Source: Mycteria americana (taxonomy: Eukaryota > Chordata > Aves > Ciconiiformes > Ciconiidae). Taken from it: 64,000 bases of DNA. Within the stretch, counting starts at the first letter, position 1. Each line of letters opens with the position of its first letter. Location: positions 61,814,001 to 61,878,000 of the forward strand of contig NC_134369.1 in NCBI RefSeq assembly GCF_035582795.1. The letters run 5' to 3'. Both the position numbers and the translations under genes were made by a program. Of the stretch, positions 36,121 through 50,320 are shown in pieces. The notes beneath the pieces are model-generated. The model was not told the origin of the DNA and did not search any database. It saw only the letters and a list, made by a program, of their open reading frames with translations.

Positions 36121-39100
36121 GGCGTAGGAGGCTGCAGACACGCAGTGCCCCGGGCACACGGGGTCGCGGGCAGGCGGTGTCACACCTCCCTGCCTGCCCT
36201 GGCAGGGTCCAGCCTGGCCCACGCCGGTCCTCGTCTCGCCCCCTGCCCACCCCCCGCGGGTGGCTCTGGCCGGAGGCTGGCACTGCCCTTCAGCCAGCGC
36301 CGGCTGTGGGCTCCCATGTGTGTGCGCACACGTGCTTGCTGCGAAACTCGTGGCTCTCGCTTCTCTCCCAGATAGTGACATTTGCCTGCAGCCCTTGCTG
36401 CTGACAGTCACCTGTCAGGTTTTGGCTACAGAAGAGCAAGGAGACGGTCGTGGCGTGGGGTGGTCCTGGCACTGCCAGCAGCCCTGCGCCAGGGACTCCC
36501 TCAGGCGCCTGCAGTCCCTTGGCCCTAAAACGTGTCTGTACCGGTATCAGCCACGCACTGGTAAAGCACAGTGAATGCAAGTGCTGTCGTTACAGAGACC
36601 TCCTCTCTCATAAGGCCTCCTTACAGACAGAAAATCATGGGATCTGCTTTGTCCTTACCCCCTCCAAGGGAGTTCAGAGCATTTCCCTCTTTTGCACCAC
36701 AGGTTTGGCCCCTAGCATCTCCCCCGCTTGCAGCCATCGCCCTCTCAATCAGGAAGGTGTGATCAGACTCTCCGCAGGTGGGCGATGCCGGTTGCTGTCG
36801 GGTTCATGGCTGACAGCTCTGGTTTCTCTGTCCTCGGGGGTCCCCAGCCTTCCCCTGGTCAGCGCAGGAGCACAGCTTCTGCTGATCGCTGCTGGAACGG
36901 GCAACGCTTTCCACGTGTCCCAGCACGAGATACGTGCGTGCACACCGGGGGGGATTGCCAGGCGTCTGCTGAAATACCCCGCTTCTTTGCAGCCCTCTCT
37001 GCAAAGCTGCTCAGGGCGGCGGGGAGGGAGCCCGCGGCACGCTGCCAACCCTCCCCTTGACCCCAGTGAGAACGAATCTGGCGAGGAACAACTGCTCCCT
37101 TTGTCGTGCCTCTTCTGAACCGCCATTCAGCCAGAGAAACAATGCTTAAACTGTGCTGGGTTTGCTTTGTAACTTCTTCCCTGCCACGCGATGCTCACAC
37201 CAAACCCGGGGGTCGGTGCAAGGGGATGCAGGCAGGTGGGCGAGCTGGGCAGGACGCTGCACACCACTGTCACGCTCAGAAACTCTCGGTGACCACACAT
37301 CCCAGGGAGGAGAAATCAGGGTAACGTGCTGAGCTGCTTTGCAGGAAAGAATTACATCCAGCGTTTGTCAGTGCGATTTGTCATCCAAGGATCCCCGTAG
37401 ATCCACTGCAGCTCCTGGCGTCTCGGATGTCATCCGCAGCACAGAAAATCCTCTTTCATTGCTCGTGTCCAATTCCAGATGAAAACTCATTAAAGGCAGC
37501 TGCTTCCGCCGCTCCCTGCTATTGCCGGGGCACTCGCCTTTTAGTCGCATCCTGTTACCGCAGGCACGGGATGATTTGTACCAAAGCACAGAATCAAAAG
37601 GAATGGTTTAGAGATAGCTAATACAATAGCCCTTTCTTTGTGTCCAACGCAGCCTCACCTGCCCGTGCCTCGCCGCCTGTCGCTGATGGCAGCGGTACCC
37701 ACCACATCTCTGCGTGCCGCCTGCTCCGGGAGACGGCCCTGCCTGACCACAAATCCCAAATCCTTTCCCTGCTGTCGCCAGGACATTGCCATCGGTTTGC
37801 ATGTCCAGCGTGGAGCCAGGATGCCCAGCCCTTTCTGTTCATCTTCCACACATGCCTGGGTAAGCCAAGTGGTGTTGGAGCCCGAAGGCAGGGGATTAGC
37901 ATAGTCGCAAAGCCAACTTGGCTTTTGTGTAGGAAATTAATGTCTTTGGCGTGGAAGTGGGACTGCTTTTCTCAGGCCGAGCTCTCCTATGGAGGTGGGG
38001 GGACCAGCTACAACCAGCGTGTGCTTCGGGCCCCAGCAGCGGCTTCAAAATAGGCCAGAGCGTGCTGAGTCCTCGCGGCCTCGCAGCCGGTGGGTAGCCC
38101 CGAGGCTGGCCCCTGTCTGCAAAATGTATTTGTCACACGCAGTCAAAGCAGGAGCCTGCCTGTAGGAAAGGCAGCCTGTTTGCAGGCTGTGCTGGAGAAA
38201 AGTATTGCATTTACCCCCCAAATTGTTTATAGTGTGCCCAGCACTAGTGTCAAAACATGATATCCCAGAAAGGTTTTATTTTTGCGGTGATATGTATTTT
38301 ACGCGCAGACCCACGGACGTGACTTGTTTTTTTGCAGTCCAGCCTGGTTTTAATCACTTTGAATTAAGTAACTGATCTTATTACTGATCCAACTATGAGA
38401 GGGCTTATCACAGGTTCCTTGGCACATGATGAAGATTACTCCGTCAGTGCAACCACATCTGAGTAACATGACGTGTCCTCTTGGAGCTATTTTTTTCTTC
38501 ATCCTCCTCCAGGATGTTGATCCTTTGGTTTCTCCAGCCAGTGACCAACTAAAACCCGCTTAACACGACTGAAACCCAGCCACGTAATGGGACAAAGGGT
38601 AAAGCTCTGCCGTTTCTTGTAGCAGACATCATTTGTTTCCTGAGGTTTTCATTAAATTGAGGGAGGGACTTAATGGACATGATTGTGGGTATAATTAAAA
38701 GCAATATGAAAATAGGCAGTATGAGTGAGCATGCTGAACACAGTTGATGTTTGGCGCTGGTTTTGAGCATGAGATAAAAGACGGGCAAAGAGTGCATCAC
38801 TCATTTTTGATAAGGGCTGAAAGATACGGGTTTTACGCCGGTCCTTGCAAGGATTTTGTGTGCAGGTTTGACTCTGAACATTTACCAGTCTCCTCTCTCT
38901 CGAAAGCAGGCTCGGGACCAAAGGTCAGCAGAGTTCGGACAACAGCCCCAAACCCGTGGTGGGCTGGAGCCGCAGAGCTGCTGCTCTGCTTTGAGCCTCT
39001 GGCTCTGGGGTCTTTGTCAGTAAGTTGGATAGAAACGCCTAATGTCCCATTTAGCTAAAATTAAACATCTTCAGAGAAAAGTAATGAGTGAGGGGAGTCA

Positions 39101-42100
39101 GGGGTTTGCACCAGAGGCACTGGGCTGGAACATACACGCTGTACGTCCCCCTCCCACCGCGGGTACGTCATTGACCTGCAGTTTAATCTCACTGTGCCAC
39201 CAGCATACCATCTACAGAACGGTGCAGTAATGCTGCTTCGACCATCCTGTTTTAGCCGGTGACCTCTTTAGGTCAGGGATAATATGCAAACATATCAGTT
39301 TGGTCCTTGAGGTCCTGGCCCTGCGTGGGGACCCCTCTGCTCTGCTCTCCTTAGACAGGGGACAGAGGCTGGTCGCCTGGTGCTGGCCTGCGGGAAGACA
39401 AGAAGGCAGAGCTGCTGCAGTCACTAGACGGGACTTGTTCTCCTTTGGTGAGGACACGCCAGGTGAAGAGGCGGATGGCAGCCTCAGGCACCTCAGTTTA
39501 GCTGTGATGAATAATAGCTGTTGCTGACACCTCGTGGAAGCCTTAGATAAACATTTTATCCAGAAACTTTTCTGTTTCCTCTGCTGCTGCCGGTTCCCCG
39601 CCTGAGGAGCTTGTCCTTATTTCTATCATCTCTGGAGCACCCAGCCATGAAGCAGGCAGCAGGGCCCTTGGCTGCCTGCAGGACCAGGGATGGGAGGGCA
39701 GCCGAGGAAGGCTGCCCGGGTTCTGTCCTTTCCCTCCCCGAGAAGGAGGAGGGCACGTCTCCTCCCTGCGTGGTGGTGAGGGCAACTCACCACGGACGCG
39801 TCTCGCACATCAGATACAAAGAGGAAAGCATCCCCCTCCTGTACCCACCTCTGAGTCTGTAACATCCACCGCGTACACACCTTTTGTGTGCCTGTTCTGC
39901 CCATCTCCATTTTTCAGGGGTCGTATTTGCAAGTAGCTGTTACAAATCACTCTGTCCTTTCATTTCAGAATCTTGAATCACTTTGGAAAAAAGACACAGA
40001 AGTTTTCCTGGGAAGTGGGAAAATATTTCCATTTGAGAAACAAGACCGCTGAAGATGCTGTGGTGAATCAGAGGTGATCTGGGTGGGGACATTGCTCCCA
40101 GCTCCCTTGCTGAAACCATCAGACGACATCTCTCTGTCCAGGGGAGGAGTCGTGGCCTTGAAACCTGTTCTCACCGCTCACCCCCGCACTGTCTCTCTCA
40201 GCACCCACCTCTTCCTCCTCCTCAGTCTTCTTTTGTATTACAGGCTCTCTCTACTTGCCTGACTTGTATGAGTCATCATTTCAGATGGAGCCTGAGCTGC
40301 CCGTAACCCTGGCTGGTTTGCTTTCTCTGCTGCTTTATAGGGTCAGTTCCATCCTGACCCACAGCATGAAAGAAAAGCTGCTTTGGAAACAGCAAAGCGA
40401 ACAAGCCTACTCTTGTTACTCTTGTTTCCTGGCTGCTGCTGAGCAAATGTCACACCATTCCAAAAATCTGCATCCCAAATGACGCTTGGGAGCCCAAGTG
40501 AAGCTCTGAAACACTTCGTTTTGGAAAGGAAATCTCTCCACTGGCTCTCAAGGAAGTACATAGTGTGAGGGTTGACCGCTGCCGAGCGTCAGTGCCGGCT
40601 GATGGGAGGCTGAATAAACGTCTCAACTGGTGTCATGGATCTGTTGAGTTTGCCAGTGTTCACTGGTGGGATAACCCATTTTTTAAGGCTTTGAAACTTA
40701 TTTTTTATTCTGGTTCCGTGACAGAGAAAAGTGGTCTGGCAGAAGTGAGGTGGACAGCAAGGTGATACAGTCCTTCAGCTGTAGGTATCTCACAAGCCCT
40801 CAGGGATGGTCACAAGCTATCATCAGTGTCCTCTCTATTTTGGCTAGGTTGGCAGGCCACCCCTCATTAAGCCTTGATTTTAGCACCTGTAACAAATGGG
40901 CTACATTCATCCTTTCAGAAACCTAGGGAAACTCCCGGAGCTGCAGCAGAGATTAAATTTGATCCAGGATGTTACAGGAGAAAGCTGAAAAGTCTACTTG
41001 TCCCTTAAAAGACGAAAAGGTACCTTTTGGGGAGCCTTTCTGTTTCGTAAGCAAGAGGATGAGAGGGGTCAGAGAGCTCCTGGCGCCGGCAGACGACTGT
41101 GGCCTTCAGCTTGATGTTGGTTGTTAAAAATATTATCCCAGATGTATTAATACGACCAGACTGGATTGCATCGGAGCTGAACATTGTGAGCCTAAGGCAG
41201 GACATAAATATAGAAGCAAAACAGCCTGACATAAGAGTCATCTGTCCTCTTCTACAGAAGAAGTGAAGGGGAAAGAGAGGGAACTTATTCTGTTGCAATT
41301 TTTAGATGCTTCCAGGCATTAGCTTCAGCCTCAGAGAGTGCCTGCACCGGCGTCCTGGGGCACAGAAGACCCCTGCGTATCCCTCGCTCATCCCTAGCAT
41401 GCTGTGCCACAGGACTGCACGCTCAGCACATTTTTAACCCGGGGTTAGATTTGCCTAGACAAGGGCTGCAATTGGGGATGACTATTTGTTTGATGTGTTT
41501 GCCTAACAGGATTACCCTTATCATAATGATAGAGTAACCTGGCCTTGGCAGAGCAAACCCCGAGGGCTCGAGGGGTCAAACCCTCGCCTCCCTTGCCCCA
41601 AATATGCACAGTGTAGCTTGTCTCTGTTATCCAGCCAGTGCTTCGGTTGGCATTCAGTGCTCCGCTTTTGGAAAGAGCAGTTGTGCCATGTACTGCTGCC
41701 TGCTGACATCATGCTTGGCATTTCTCTTTCCACACCTGAAAAAAAGAAATCAATAATATTCAAAGGTTGGAAAAATGATGCGGTGTTTTACAAGTAGAGA
41801 ATGAGATGCCTTCCCCATTGGGAATTGCTCTGAGCAGGTGCCTGATTGAATTCAGTGTGAATTTGTTGCCCTCTGGCTCCCTAAGAATAGGTAATGAACC
41901 AAGGAGGTGTCTGTTTTTTGCATTGTATATAATGAGCATGCCTAAAATCATTATGAAAACAGATGTTTGTCTATAAAAGTGTATCTGTGATTATTAAAGT
42001 TTGCTGATTTAAAAGACTCGAGGAAAGTACAGAATGAAAGCTCCATTTTCCTGCAGATAAGTAGGATAAAGGCTTTGCTAAAGCAGAGCCTGACTCCGCT

Positions 42101-45100
42101 GGTGATGGGCACCCGGGCTTGTCCACCCCAGTTTCTGGCCAGGGCGGGGGGCTCCTCCTTGCTCCCCGGCAGTGTCATTTTAACCCCAGCACTTCTCAGG
42201 CCAGCTGACATGAGCCTGTCCTTACCAGCTCCCCGGGCTATTTGCGGAAGCAGAACCTGCTGCTCGCTATTTGCCGGTTCCAAAACAAGCAGGATCCTCT
42301 ATTTATAATACGCTATAATTGGCTTGAATGAAACTTGTGGATCTCCAGGCTTTAGGGCCCCAGGTCTGCTGGTGCAGCAGCACCCTAACTCCAGGAGATG
42401 CTGCCGGGGATGCCGAGACGGCCCTGCATAAAGCCAAGGGATGCGTAGGTACCTAGTGTGAGCCGTACGTTCACAGGCTCCTGGTTTCTGGAGCAGGCTG
42501 TACTTGTCAGGGCTGTGCAGATGCCCTTCTCTAGACGAGGTTTGGGGGGATGGAGCCTCTTCAGAGGAAGGCAGAGGGAAATTTTCCCGCTGCAGCAGCA
42601 GCACTGTGGAGATGCTCGGGTTGCTGCAGGGAGAATTACCCTAACCATCCTTTTTTTCCCCCAAGGCATTTATAGCTGGGATGTGAGCAGGGCTCTGCAA
42701 CTCAGAAATTACCTATTCAACCATTGGGCCTAAATGATTGGAATTCACCTGTGATTAGTGTATATTTAATTTTGGTGGCACGTGTGGCTGTTCAGACCCC
42801 TCCGTTCAGAGTGGAACTGTTCTGACCCTGTAGCTGATGGCAGGACAAACTCCTCCTATCTAAGAAAAAGCAAAGCAGCCACCTCACTTTTATTCAGAAG
42901 CAGGGACATATAGTATAATGCTTACCCAAGTGTTGTATTTGATCTGTTTTTGCTGTATAAATCCCTCTGCCATTTGAATCGTAAAACATGATAGATACAT
43001 GGCCAAGCAGAAAGATTAAAAAAAAAAAATTGGCTAATGTTTTGCATGTCTTCGAGGACCTATTTTTATTCCCATTTGTTCATTCTCTCTGCTCTTGGCT
43101 GCTGCTAGGTCTGTTGAAATAACAAACAGGGATGAGGAAAGAGGGCAGCTCTGTCATGAGCTTCCTTCGGTGGGAAGCAGCTGCATTACAGCAGTTAACT
43201 CTAACGGCAACTGCCGCCTCAATAGGCAGATGTTCATCTGTCACGTACAGCCCAATAGGAAACCTCGGGTTTTTTTCTGAAAAAGATTGGATTATCAATC
43301 AAAAGCCTTTTTGCTGCAAAGTGGTGTTTAGAAAGAGTCTGTCTTTCCCTTTCACTTTGTAAAAACATAGTCAGAAGTCTTCTAGTGCTGCCTGAAGCTG
43401 CTCTGCTGCCAAGAAAACCTCCCGGGTCTGGTGATGAGGCCTCCGTAATATTTCCGGTTTCTCTGTAATTATTTTCTAATAAAATTTTCAAATCCAAGTA
43501 TAATCAGGAGGTTAGACCATAGCAAGTTCACAGTAGGGTTTTTCAGTCTGCTTTTCCTTTTTCTAACTCAGTAGCTATCTTCCACGTAGAGGCAATAAGA
43601 TCATTTTGTGCATGTAAAGGCGCCTAAAATCAGGGTGGCAATACCTTTTACCTGCAGGATTCGCACTAGCATCATTTTATGCAATTGTCCATTTGGAAAA
43701 ATTGCTTTTCCCACTGAAATTATTGTAACTGCCTGATCAGATTTGTCGTTCTTTTCATGGCTTAGTAAGTGGCTGGGGGATGAGGGTGCAGCTCCCCTCG
43801 CCAGCGTTTCCCTCTGCTCCTGCACATGCAGTTTAGGGAAATGGGAGGGCTGATGTTTCCAAGGTGTTGCCAGCATTTTACGATGCCTCCAGCTCAGAAA
43901 ACAGAAATAAAAAAGGGCTAAAAAGATGACGTAAGGCAACGGGGAGATGAGATGCGTGACAAAACCAAGCCAGGTATAAATAGTGATGCTGGTATAAATA
44001 GTGAGGCTGAGAAACACCCAGGCCCAGCTGCTAAGCACGTCAGAAAGGTCGGCTTGCTCCCCGCCGCCTCCTGAGCCACACAGGGCGGGCACGGGGGTCC
44101 TGGTGGGCTGCTCCCCCTCGGCTCTGCTCCCTGGACCTCTCCTGTAGCCCTGCTCGGATGCCGGGACCAGGATGGGCTTACCGGGCTCACCATCGCCTTC
44201 CATCTCGGCAGCGGGTGTGCCCGCGGTGGAGCTGGAGCAGCAGCCACCATTGACATGAACAGCGTGTTTGGAGCACACATGGGTTTTGTATTGCAGAAAG
44301 CTGTGAAGCCCACTTGGACAAGGTCTCGGGCTCTTTCAGACATTTTCCCAGAGCCTGGTGCTTCTGGGGCCACGGAGCATGGCATGCCGCGGAGGCTGGG
44401 CAGGGCCGGTGCCCATGCCGGCCATGCAGCCCATCTGCGTACCCTGCACACGCCAACATGGTCTGTCGCAGATGAGGGTTGTTTGATGGGCTCTTGGGAG
44501 CGCTGCTGTTCAGCAGCTCACCCGGAGCTGGGTACGGCAGCGTCTCCTGAAGTGCCCGACAATGCAGGTGGGAATTTCACTTCAATAAAATGGGAATTTT
44601 TACTAAATCGGAATTTTTACTAAAAGGCAGGTAACACAAGCAGGAGGAAAGGTCTATGCATGGTAAGTTACAGCTCCAGGGGCTGGAAATGTGTATCAAT
44701 AATGAAACTTTCCAGAGTTTTATAACTCACGCTAAGAAGTGTTGCAGGAGACAGACAAAATACTCGGGCTCCCCTCTTCACACCTCTGCTTTGTTGCTGC
44801 CAGCCCTTAGCTCCGCTCTCTGCCCCCAAACCAGGGATGACAGAATAAGAAGTGCCTGTGTCCCAGTTTGCAGCCAGGTGTTTCAGCTTAAACCTTGAGG
44901 AAAGTGGGTCTGGACTAATCTATCAGTGTTGTGTGATGAAGGGATGTAGGTCTTGGAGTAATGCCTGTGCTTGGGAGAGGTAATGCTGTTGGGTTGGGTT
45001 TTTTAAATGGTGTCAGCATTTGAGATCCCTTATACTTGTGATTGGGTTTAGACCACAAGAAGCATAAGACTTCATATCAGTTTGCCCTGGAAGTCTTGCT

Positions 45101-48100
45101 GCTGTTTCTGAGGCACAAGTAGTCCTGGAGACAGGCTGCTCTTGCAATTCATGTGTTCTGTGAAGCAGAAAGAAAAACATTTTGGCCAGGGTTCAAGCAC
45201 TTTTCTCTGTTGTCCTGGTAATAAGTGCCTGATAAGAGTTCAAGGTCTTTGCTTGCTTGCATGGAATAAAAGCAGCTTTTTGTAAGTTGCTGCTGGCATC
45301 TGTGGGCTGCCCAAGGGTGCTGGTCTGTTGTTCCCAGTGTCCGGGCTGTTCTTGGTAAGACGAGGTTGTGCTGTGTGGGTTGTGGTTTGTTCTACATCAG
45401 AGGTGAGCTTCCAGGTTTTCAGTCTCTGGCATGCTGCAGCAGCTATGCCATAGCAGGCATTTGGGGTAAGCTGGATGCTCCCTCTGAGGGGCTGGGGCTT
45501 TGTGGGAGTAGCATGGGATGGTGGCACAAGCCCACTGCAGGTGGTAGCCCACTGCAGTGGTCCCTAGAAGCAAGCCAAGGATGGCTGCTGTTTTAGCACC
45601 ATCATTAGGTTTCAGAGTTGGCAGCCTGCGGAGAGGTAAAGGCAAGGCAAGCCTTCTTGGTGCTGCAGCTTCCAGCTTTTTGTTGTCTGGGGAAGGGGGG
45701 ACTGGATCTCTGATGCTTGGTTTGTACTCTCAAAGACTAAGTGTGTCTGAGGGCTGGATTTTTTTAGCGGGAGTGTAAGGATGGTGGTATGGGGAGAGGT
45801 GAGGCGAGTTCAGAGCAGCGGGATGCAATGTTCAGGCTTGCTCTCGGGACTCCGGTGGGCTGAACCAGATGCCAGGAGCTGAACTCCTCAGGTCACCTGC
45901 ACTGGTGAGGATGGAGCTGCATCCACTCTGCTCTGCAGCCTTCCAGCCCCTGCTCTCAAGGGGCTTCCCCAGCTCCGTCCGCCTGACGCCATGGGTAACT
46001 TCCCAAAGCTGGAGCCTCAACTGCCTTCGTTCCTGCAAAGGCCTGTTAGTAATTTCCCACTTATAAACTTATAAACAAACATTTTAGAGACACTGGAGAA
46101 GCTGAGCCACCAAGAGGACAAAGCTCCATTGCTTTTAAAGTAGCTCATTCATCGGTGAGTTTTACTGTGCAAAGCTCAGCTGCTAATGAATTGAAACCAC
46201 CCTCTGCTTGTTGTACAGGCAACAGGAAAATGTGCTTCTTGCACAGGCCAGTCTTTCAATCTCCAGTTTGACTTCCATTTTAGAAGTGTTGGAGATGAGG
46301 TGGCTTTGTTCTGAGATTTAAATTTTTTTTTACAATTAAAAAAAAAAATCTATTTATTTATTTGTCTGTTTTTCCCCCTTTCTTTTGCAGTGATGCCTGG
46401 GTTTGTCTCACTGCTTTTCTGCTGATGAGCCCGTGCTGTCTTGAGGCCTTTCCTCCTTTATATCCAGAGGTCTCTCCGGGTTTCTCGGAGGACACTTGCA
46501 TTGGTAGGACAACAGGGACCTGAGGCATGGTTGTTGCTGCAGACCAAAGGCAAACGATTCCAATCAATCCTTGCAAAAGGAGGAATCTGCTCTCCCGTGT
46601 TTCACTGCTGTCTGGCTTTGGCACTTTTCTAACCATTTCCACTTGTGTGACCTGCCCGTAGGTGTGGGCTCACACAGTCCTCCTGCTAACCCGGGCAGGG
46701 CATCGGGCGCCTGGCATGCGGTTCCACGCTGACATGTTTCTTGAAAATCCGATGTGACTGAGGGCATGCACAGCTTGGGGGCGAATTATTGCCAGGTCTC
46801 CTGGAGTATTACCAAGCAGCGCTGGAAACAGCCCCGGGGAACAGCACTCTCACAAATAATCAGCCAGCCCCTTCCTCGAAGAGCTCCTCAGAAGAAAATG
46901 TTTGAAGGGATTAAAGAGGAAAATTGCTTCACCAAAAAAAAATCCCACAGAGAGGGCCAAGTATTATAAAAACAGTGGGAAGTGTTTAAAATCAAATTTA
47001 ACAGCATATTAGACGTTTTATTTAAGAGATTTATTCTTGACTCATTAAAAAAAGAGCCCAATTTAATTATTTACCTAAATGCTGTGTCACTAGCGGCGGA
47101 GGCTGCAAGGATGAGGCAGGCAGAGCTGTGGGGCTGAGCCAGAGCTCCTGGGTCTCACCTCCTGGCAGGTCCCGTGGCCGCCGGCCCTGCTCTGCCTGGC
47201 CAGTCCTGCGCTGGCACGGGCAGCAGAACTGCCCGCCGCCCGCCTTGGGAACACGGCCTGGCTGCTGCTTGCTGCTGAGCACTAGCTGGGTCAGACTCCT
47301 GATAAACGGAAGCCAAAACCAAAGTGCATTTGGCTACTGGGGATGGACCTGTCATCAATTTTTTTTTATTTTCTCAGCTCGGCGGAATTTCACCCTGAGA
47401 TCTCCATCAATGAACAGATAGATGCTCAGTGTCGCACTGTCCTGCCTTAGCTCCCCATCTCAGGGGTGACTGCAGCATCCTTGGGCTGGCCCTGAGGGAC
47501 GCGTGGCCTTCGATGGCCACCCAGAGCAGCAGCCTGGGAGCTGGCTCAGCGTTGAGCCTAACTCCCATTGAAGCTGCTGGGGTTCACTTCAAAGCTCGGT
47601 GTGAGCCAAGCACGCTCCGAATGGGGATGCCTCCTTGACTGCCAGGGTGCAGAGTGTGTCTCTGTTACATGAGCCTTTTAGGTTCCCTCTGGTTTACTGT
47701 ACTTCTTTAGGAGCTGGAAAATAACATGTTCTGCTGGACTTCCCCCTCTGCAGTGACGGCCTGGCTCCATGTCCATGAGGCGGATTCAGGTGTTCAATTT
47801 GGGTACCTCCAGTGACATTGGTCAGGCACAAAAATCACGCAATCGGAGAGAAGCAAAATAATAATTTTAGCTACCTTACCCCAAATGTCAGATTCTTTCT
47901 GTCTTTTTTTTTTTTAAATTATTTTATTTTTAGGGCTCTTTTTCCTAAGCTATTTAAAACTAGGAAAACCAGACGCTTGCTGTAATTAAATTGGGACCGC
48001 GGTATAAATCACCTGGGCTCCTGCCAGCGGAGTTTCCTCTCGCCGAAGCTGGCTTGTGGTGCCTGTTCCAACTCGCCTCGCTGCAGCAGCGAGCGGATCA

Positions 48101-48184
48101 GCAGCCAAAGGTTACCCCCTGCAGTACCGCTGCAGCTACTGCAGGCATAACACGAGCTGGAGTTCATTTAGCTGGTGGATTTTC

Positions 48185-48190
<6 letters not shown>

Positions 48191-48215
<25 letters not shown>
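48191..48215 (+). repeat. Poly(A) tract, 25 A
   Basis: Uninterrupted A25 followed by a G-rich stretch (GGGGAGGGGGGCAG) and a further A7. It could be a retroposon tail, but no element body or duplicated target site is evident next to it. Confidence 0.9.
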
Positions 48216-50283
48216 GGGGAGGGGGGCAGAAAAAAAGCAGCTTGCTCCACTAAAATCCAGAGTCAATTCTACCGACTTCAGCAACTGCAGATGGGGTTGT
48301 TAATGGCATGAAGGAATCGGCAATTATTGACACTTTTCTTCTTTGTGGGACCCAACTGGGAGAGTTTCCCAGGGAGATGTGTTAGGCCAAGGATCGTGGT
48401 ATAATGACTAAATCCACAGGTCAGCTCCAGACGCGGTTTTGCCCCTCACCCATGACCACGCATAAACAAAAAAGGGGCTAAAAGTTGATGTGGTTCAAGG
48501 GACAACTGAAAAAATTAATGGGGAAACATGCTGAGGGATGCTAAGGCTACACCGCAGCCCAAGGACATGCCTAAGAATCAAACTGTTGGAGGCAGTGGGG
48601 GTTTTTTGGGGAAGCATTTTTGTCGAGTCTCTGTTCTTGTAGTACCCCCCCCTCCTCCTGGTGCACCCAGGACCGATGGACCTTCACGTGATCCAGCCCC
48701 GCAGCTCTTGTTCTCTCGTGGGCATCTGTGCCAGCGCTTCCTGAAGGAGAAAACTGAGCTCCTGAAGAAGGTGCTGGCCTTGGGCATCACCTACACCAAT
48801 GTCTGCCCATGCTTCAGGGGCATTTACCCCAGTATATTGACCTGCCCCATTTTAGGGATGCAGCGGGGCTTGGATAGCAGTTGGCAGGGGCTCATAAAGC
48901 AGTGGGGGCTCTTTGTCCCCCTCTAACATGCACATACAGACCCCCTGAGCTCTTAGCTGGCTGCTGGCAGAGCCCTCAGCGTGGCACAGCCTGTGTTTTC
49001 TCATGTGAAATTCAATAAATTCAGCGTTTTCAGGATCTTGGCATAATCAGGGTTTTCAATCTTCTCCTTCATTGCCTTCTAATGTACCCTCCTAACAATT
49101 AACTCTGTGTGTTGGGAGAAGGCCAAATGCAGGGTAAAAGACTTAGTTTTTCTTTCCCATAATTAAATGTCGTGTTCTCTGCTGTCTCTCCCACTCGATT
49201 AAGCGTCCGTGTATGGTCTAAAATGCTCTTTGGTGAATTAGCATAAGGTCTGTCAGGACTCGACCAATATTCTCCCTCCTGCTGCATCTGTGCAGCTCAC
49301 AAAGAGCAGCGGGGGCCTGGAAATGGGCTGTTCCCCTGGCCTTTCGCGGGGGCCGGGCTCAGGCTGGGGGAGCAGAGCGAGGCCATGTGCCCACCTCCCC
49401 TCGGCCCCTGCCCGAGGCAGCCATGCCTGGAGATGGAGCCTGCGACTCGGCGCGGCAGCGTGGCTGTGCCTGGCTCGCTCCCGCAGGAAACTTCTTGGAT
49501 GTCAGAGGAAACAGCTTTTTACTGCAATTCTGTAAAAACCACTTGCAAAAACCTCTCCCCGGTCTCCATCCGTGCTGCAGGCTAATTGGGGCAGCCAGCT
49601 GATAAGAGAGTCCTTTTTTTTAATTACATCTAAAGACATATTGGAGAAACATTCTCCAAGCCGGACTCTGGCAACACCTAAAGCACTGCAAGTGATGGCA
49701 AAAAAATATAGCAGGGTGTCACTGACTAATAGATGTGTGAGTTATGGGCTGGGAGGAGCAGTAAGTATAATAACTTTCTACCAGTTCAGGATGAGCTGGA
49801 AGTGAGATGATGGCTGGGGTCCTCAGCACAAGATGAGCAGCGTGGTTACCCCGGCTGGCAGCCCTGGCCTGGGGAACGGCTCGTCTCCGCTTGGAGCGTT
49901 TCCCCAAAAAGCGTTCCCTGGAGCTAGTGCCCCTGTTGCCACATCTCCCAGGGCTGCTCTGTGCCACCGAAGTCCAGACAGAGGGTGCTGGTACGTACCT
50001 GGACAATATGACATTTCAAAGAGGCAGAGTGCTTCTGCTCAACTTTTCGGCACAGCTGCATCTCCCACCGGGAGTCTGTCCCTGTCTCCATTGCATCCTG
50101 CAGTGCCCAGCCCTGCTCTTTACCCTCCAAAATGTTCCTGAAGCCTTCTTCCCCCACTGTGCTCGTTCATTGGCTTGATTCTTTAATTTTCGTAATTCTT
50201 CAATTTTCACAACTTCAGTTTCATTACCAAGTTCAGAAGTAGTCTTTCTGATACAGGAGGATGGGTCATTTTAAGTTGGGAGA

Positions 50284-50320
50284 AGACTTAGTGGTGAGAC
50301 TTAGTGGGAAGACTTAGTGG
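50284..50320. repeat. Short tandem repeat, period 13, three copies
   Basis: AGACTTAGTGG at 50284-50294, 50297-50307 and 50310-50320, separated by two variable bases each time. The copies are perfect apart from the spacers. Intergenic. Confidence 0.9.

Larger units (their letters stand above)
34500..36250. promoter_or_regulatory. CpG island over the ANKRD9 promoter and coding exon
   Basis: CpG-dense, very GC-rich DNA covers the 5' half of ANKRD9, its upstream exon and the promoter, fading on both sides. The limits are judged by eye. It is the only strong CpG island in the window and marks ANKRD9 as the only transcription start region I can support. Confidence 0.75.

Noticed and set aside
34223..36283. 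686-codon minus-strand frame spanning ANKRD9 and 1.2 kb upstream
   Set aside because: Only the last 292 codons are ANKRD9. The upstream part is Pro/Gly/Arg-rich translation of CpG-island and G-rich repeat DNA and crosses the predicted intron and promoter.
34427..36404. Plus-strand frames of 405-453 codons opposite ANKRD9
   Set aside because: Shadows of the GC-rich CpG island. Several frames are open at once and none shows a domain.
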